Below, one piece after another: positions 5,108 to 5,745 of a stretch of 5,745 nt of DNA (position 1 is its first letter; each line of letters opens with the position of its first letter). Below the pieces are notes generated by a model. It did no database searches. It was not told where the DNA came from and was given only the letters and a program-made list of their open reading frames with translations. The DNA comes from Pseudorhodobacter sp. (GTDB taxonomy: Bacteria; Pseudomonadota; Alphaproteobacteria; Rhodobacterales; Rhodobacteraceae), in assembly GCA_024641255.1 (NCBI GenBank), contig JAHEDL010000131.1:1-5745 (forward strand), given 5' to 3'. A program made the position numbers and the translations under genes.

Positions 5108-5745
5108 TCAGGCCGCGCGGCGGGCGCGGATGGCTTCGGCAAAGCGTTCGAACAGATAGAAGCTGTCTTGCGGGCCGGGCGATGCTTCGGGGTGATATTG
5201 CACCGAGAAGATCGGCTTGCCATCAACCGCGATGCCACAGTTCGACCCATCGAACAGCGAGACGTGGGTTTCGGACACGCCGTTCGGCAGGGTTTGGCTA
5301 TCAACCGTGAAGCCGTGGTTCATCGAGGTGATTTCAACCTTGCCGGTGGTCAGGTCTTTGACCGGGTGGTTTGCGCCGTGGTGGCCGTGGTTCATCTTGA
5401 CGGTCTTTGCCCCCAAAGCCAGCGCAAGCATCTGGTGGCCAAGGCAAATTCCGAACAGCGGCAGGTCTGCGTTCAGCACGCCCTGAATCATCGGTACGGC
5501 ATAAGCGCCGGTCGCGGCCGGGTCGCCCGGACCGTTGGACAGGAAAACGCCTTCGGGGTTCAACGCCAGAACGTCTTCGGCAGTGGCCGATGCCGGCAGC
5601 ACGGTGACTTCGCAGCCAACCGAGGCCAAGCAGCGCAGGATGTTGCGCTTGGCACCATAGTCGATCGCCACAACGCGCAGGCCAGCGCCTTCGCGTTTGG
5701 TGTAGCCTTCGGGCCAAGCCCACAGCTTTTCATCCCAACGGTAGG
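5108..5745 (-). CDS. carA: Carbamoyl-phosphate synthase small (glutaminase) subunit, 5' end outside window
   Basis: The frame is open from the right edge (first full codon ends at 5743) to a TGA at 5110-5108 and shows 211 C-terminal residues. This covers the end of the linker ([14 protein letters not shown]) and the whole class I glutamine amidotransferase domain (from [14 protein letters not shown]). The catalytic triad is present: Cys in GICLGHQ (codon 5446-5444), and His and Glu in [10 protein letters not shown]. The oxyanion-region motif SNGPGDP and the MNHGFTV segment are typical of CarA. The enzyme takes ammonia from glutamine and channels it to CarB to make carbamoyl phosphate for arginine and pyrimidine synthesis. 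carB is not next to it: the downstream gene is a glycosyltransferase. The separate placement of carA and carB is usual in alphaproteobacteria. Its promoter and start lie outside. Confidence 0.96.
   Translation of the reverse strand, partial: YRWDEKLWAWPEGYTKREGAGLRVVAIDYGAKRNILRCLASVGCEVTVLPASATAEDVLALNPEGVFLSNGPGDPAATGAYAVPMIQGVLNADLPLFGICLGHQMLALALGAKTVKMNHGHHGANHPVKDLTTGKVEITSMNHGFTVDSQTLPNGVSETHVSLFDGSNCGIAVDGKPIFSVQYHPEASPGPQDSFYLFERFAEAIRARRAA

Overview
The window looks like a GC-rich alphaproteobacterial chromosome segment, most likely Rhodobacterales (Rhodobacteraceae). I infer this from the base composition, from the style of the UbiH-type hydroxylase (GAQG in place of GQG, and AEAAH in place of GDAAH), from the pyrimidine 5'-nucleotidase ending in a His-rich tail followed by TDDL, and from a full CtrA-type box (TTAA-N7-TTAAC). 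There are no RNA genes, insertion sequences or CRISPR arrays. The coding density is normal and no stretch without a gene exceeds about 100 bases.

Layout. Bases 1-99 (+) are the 3' end of a probable class V PLP-dependent aminotransferase. It converges on a minus-strand series (2406 down to 186): a HAD-family pyrimidine 5'-nucleotidase, a 70-residue two-helix membrane protein of unknown function, and a UbiH/UbiF/COQ6-type FAD monooxygenase (ubiquinone hydroxylation). A GC-rich hairpin at 143-176 sits between the converging genes and probably ends the hydroxylase transcript. Divergent from the nucleotidase is a GntR/FCD-type transcription factor (2504-3139, +). It converges on a 623-residue membrane glycosyltransferase of family 2 (5007-3136, -), and the two stop codons share one CTAG palindrome. 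At the right edge is most of the glutaminase half of carA (carbamoyl-phosphate synthase small subunit, -), whose 5' end lies outside.

The most interesting part is the glycosyltransferase and its 100-bp leader. The protein starts with a tandem 24+5+24-residue repeat resembling the MshEN c-di-GMP-binding fold, though several consensus Arg/Gly positions differ. It then has two membrane helices, a processive-type GT2 domain (DAED, TED, QRSRW) and more membrane helices. The leader holds a perfect CtrA-type box and, 2 bases further on, a perfect 9-bp GC-rich inverted repeat whose distal arm contains the Shine-Dalgarno sequence. Together these suggest a surface polysaccharide synthase controlled at three levels: cell-cycle/motility regulator, RNA structure, and possibly a second messenger. 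The elements are read directly from the sequence; the regulatory model is inference.

The remaining genes are ordinary housekeeping functions (pyrimidine and ubiquinone metabolism) with no evident shared pathway.
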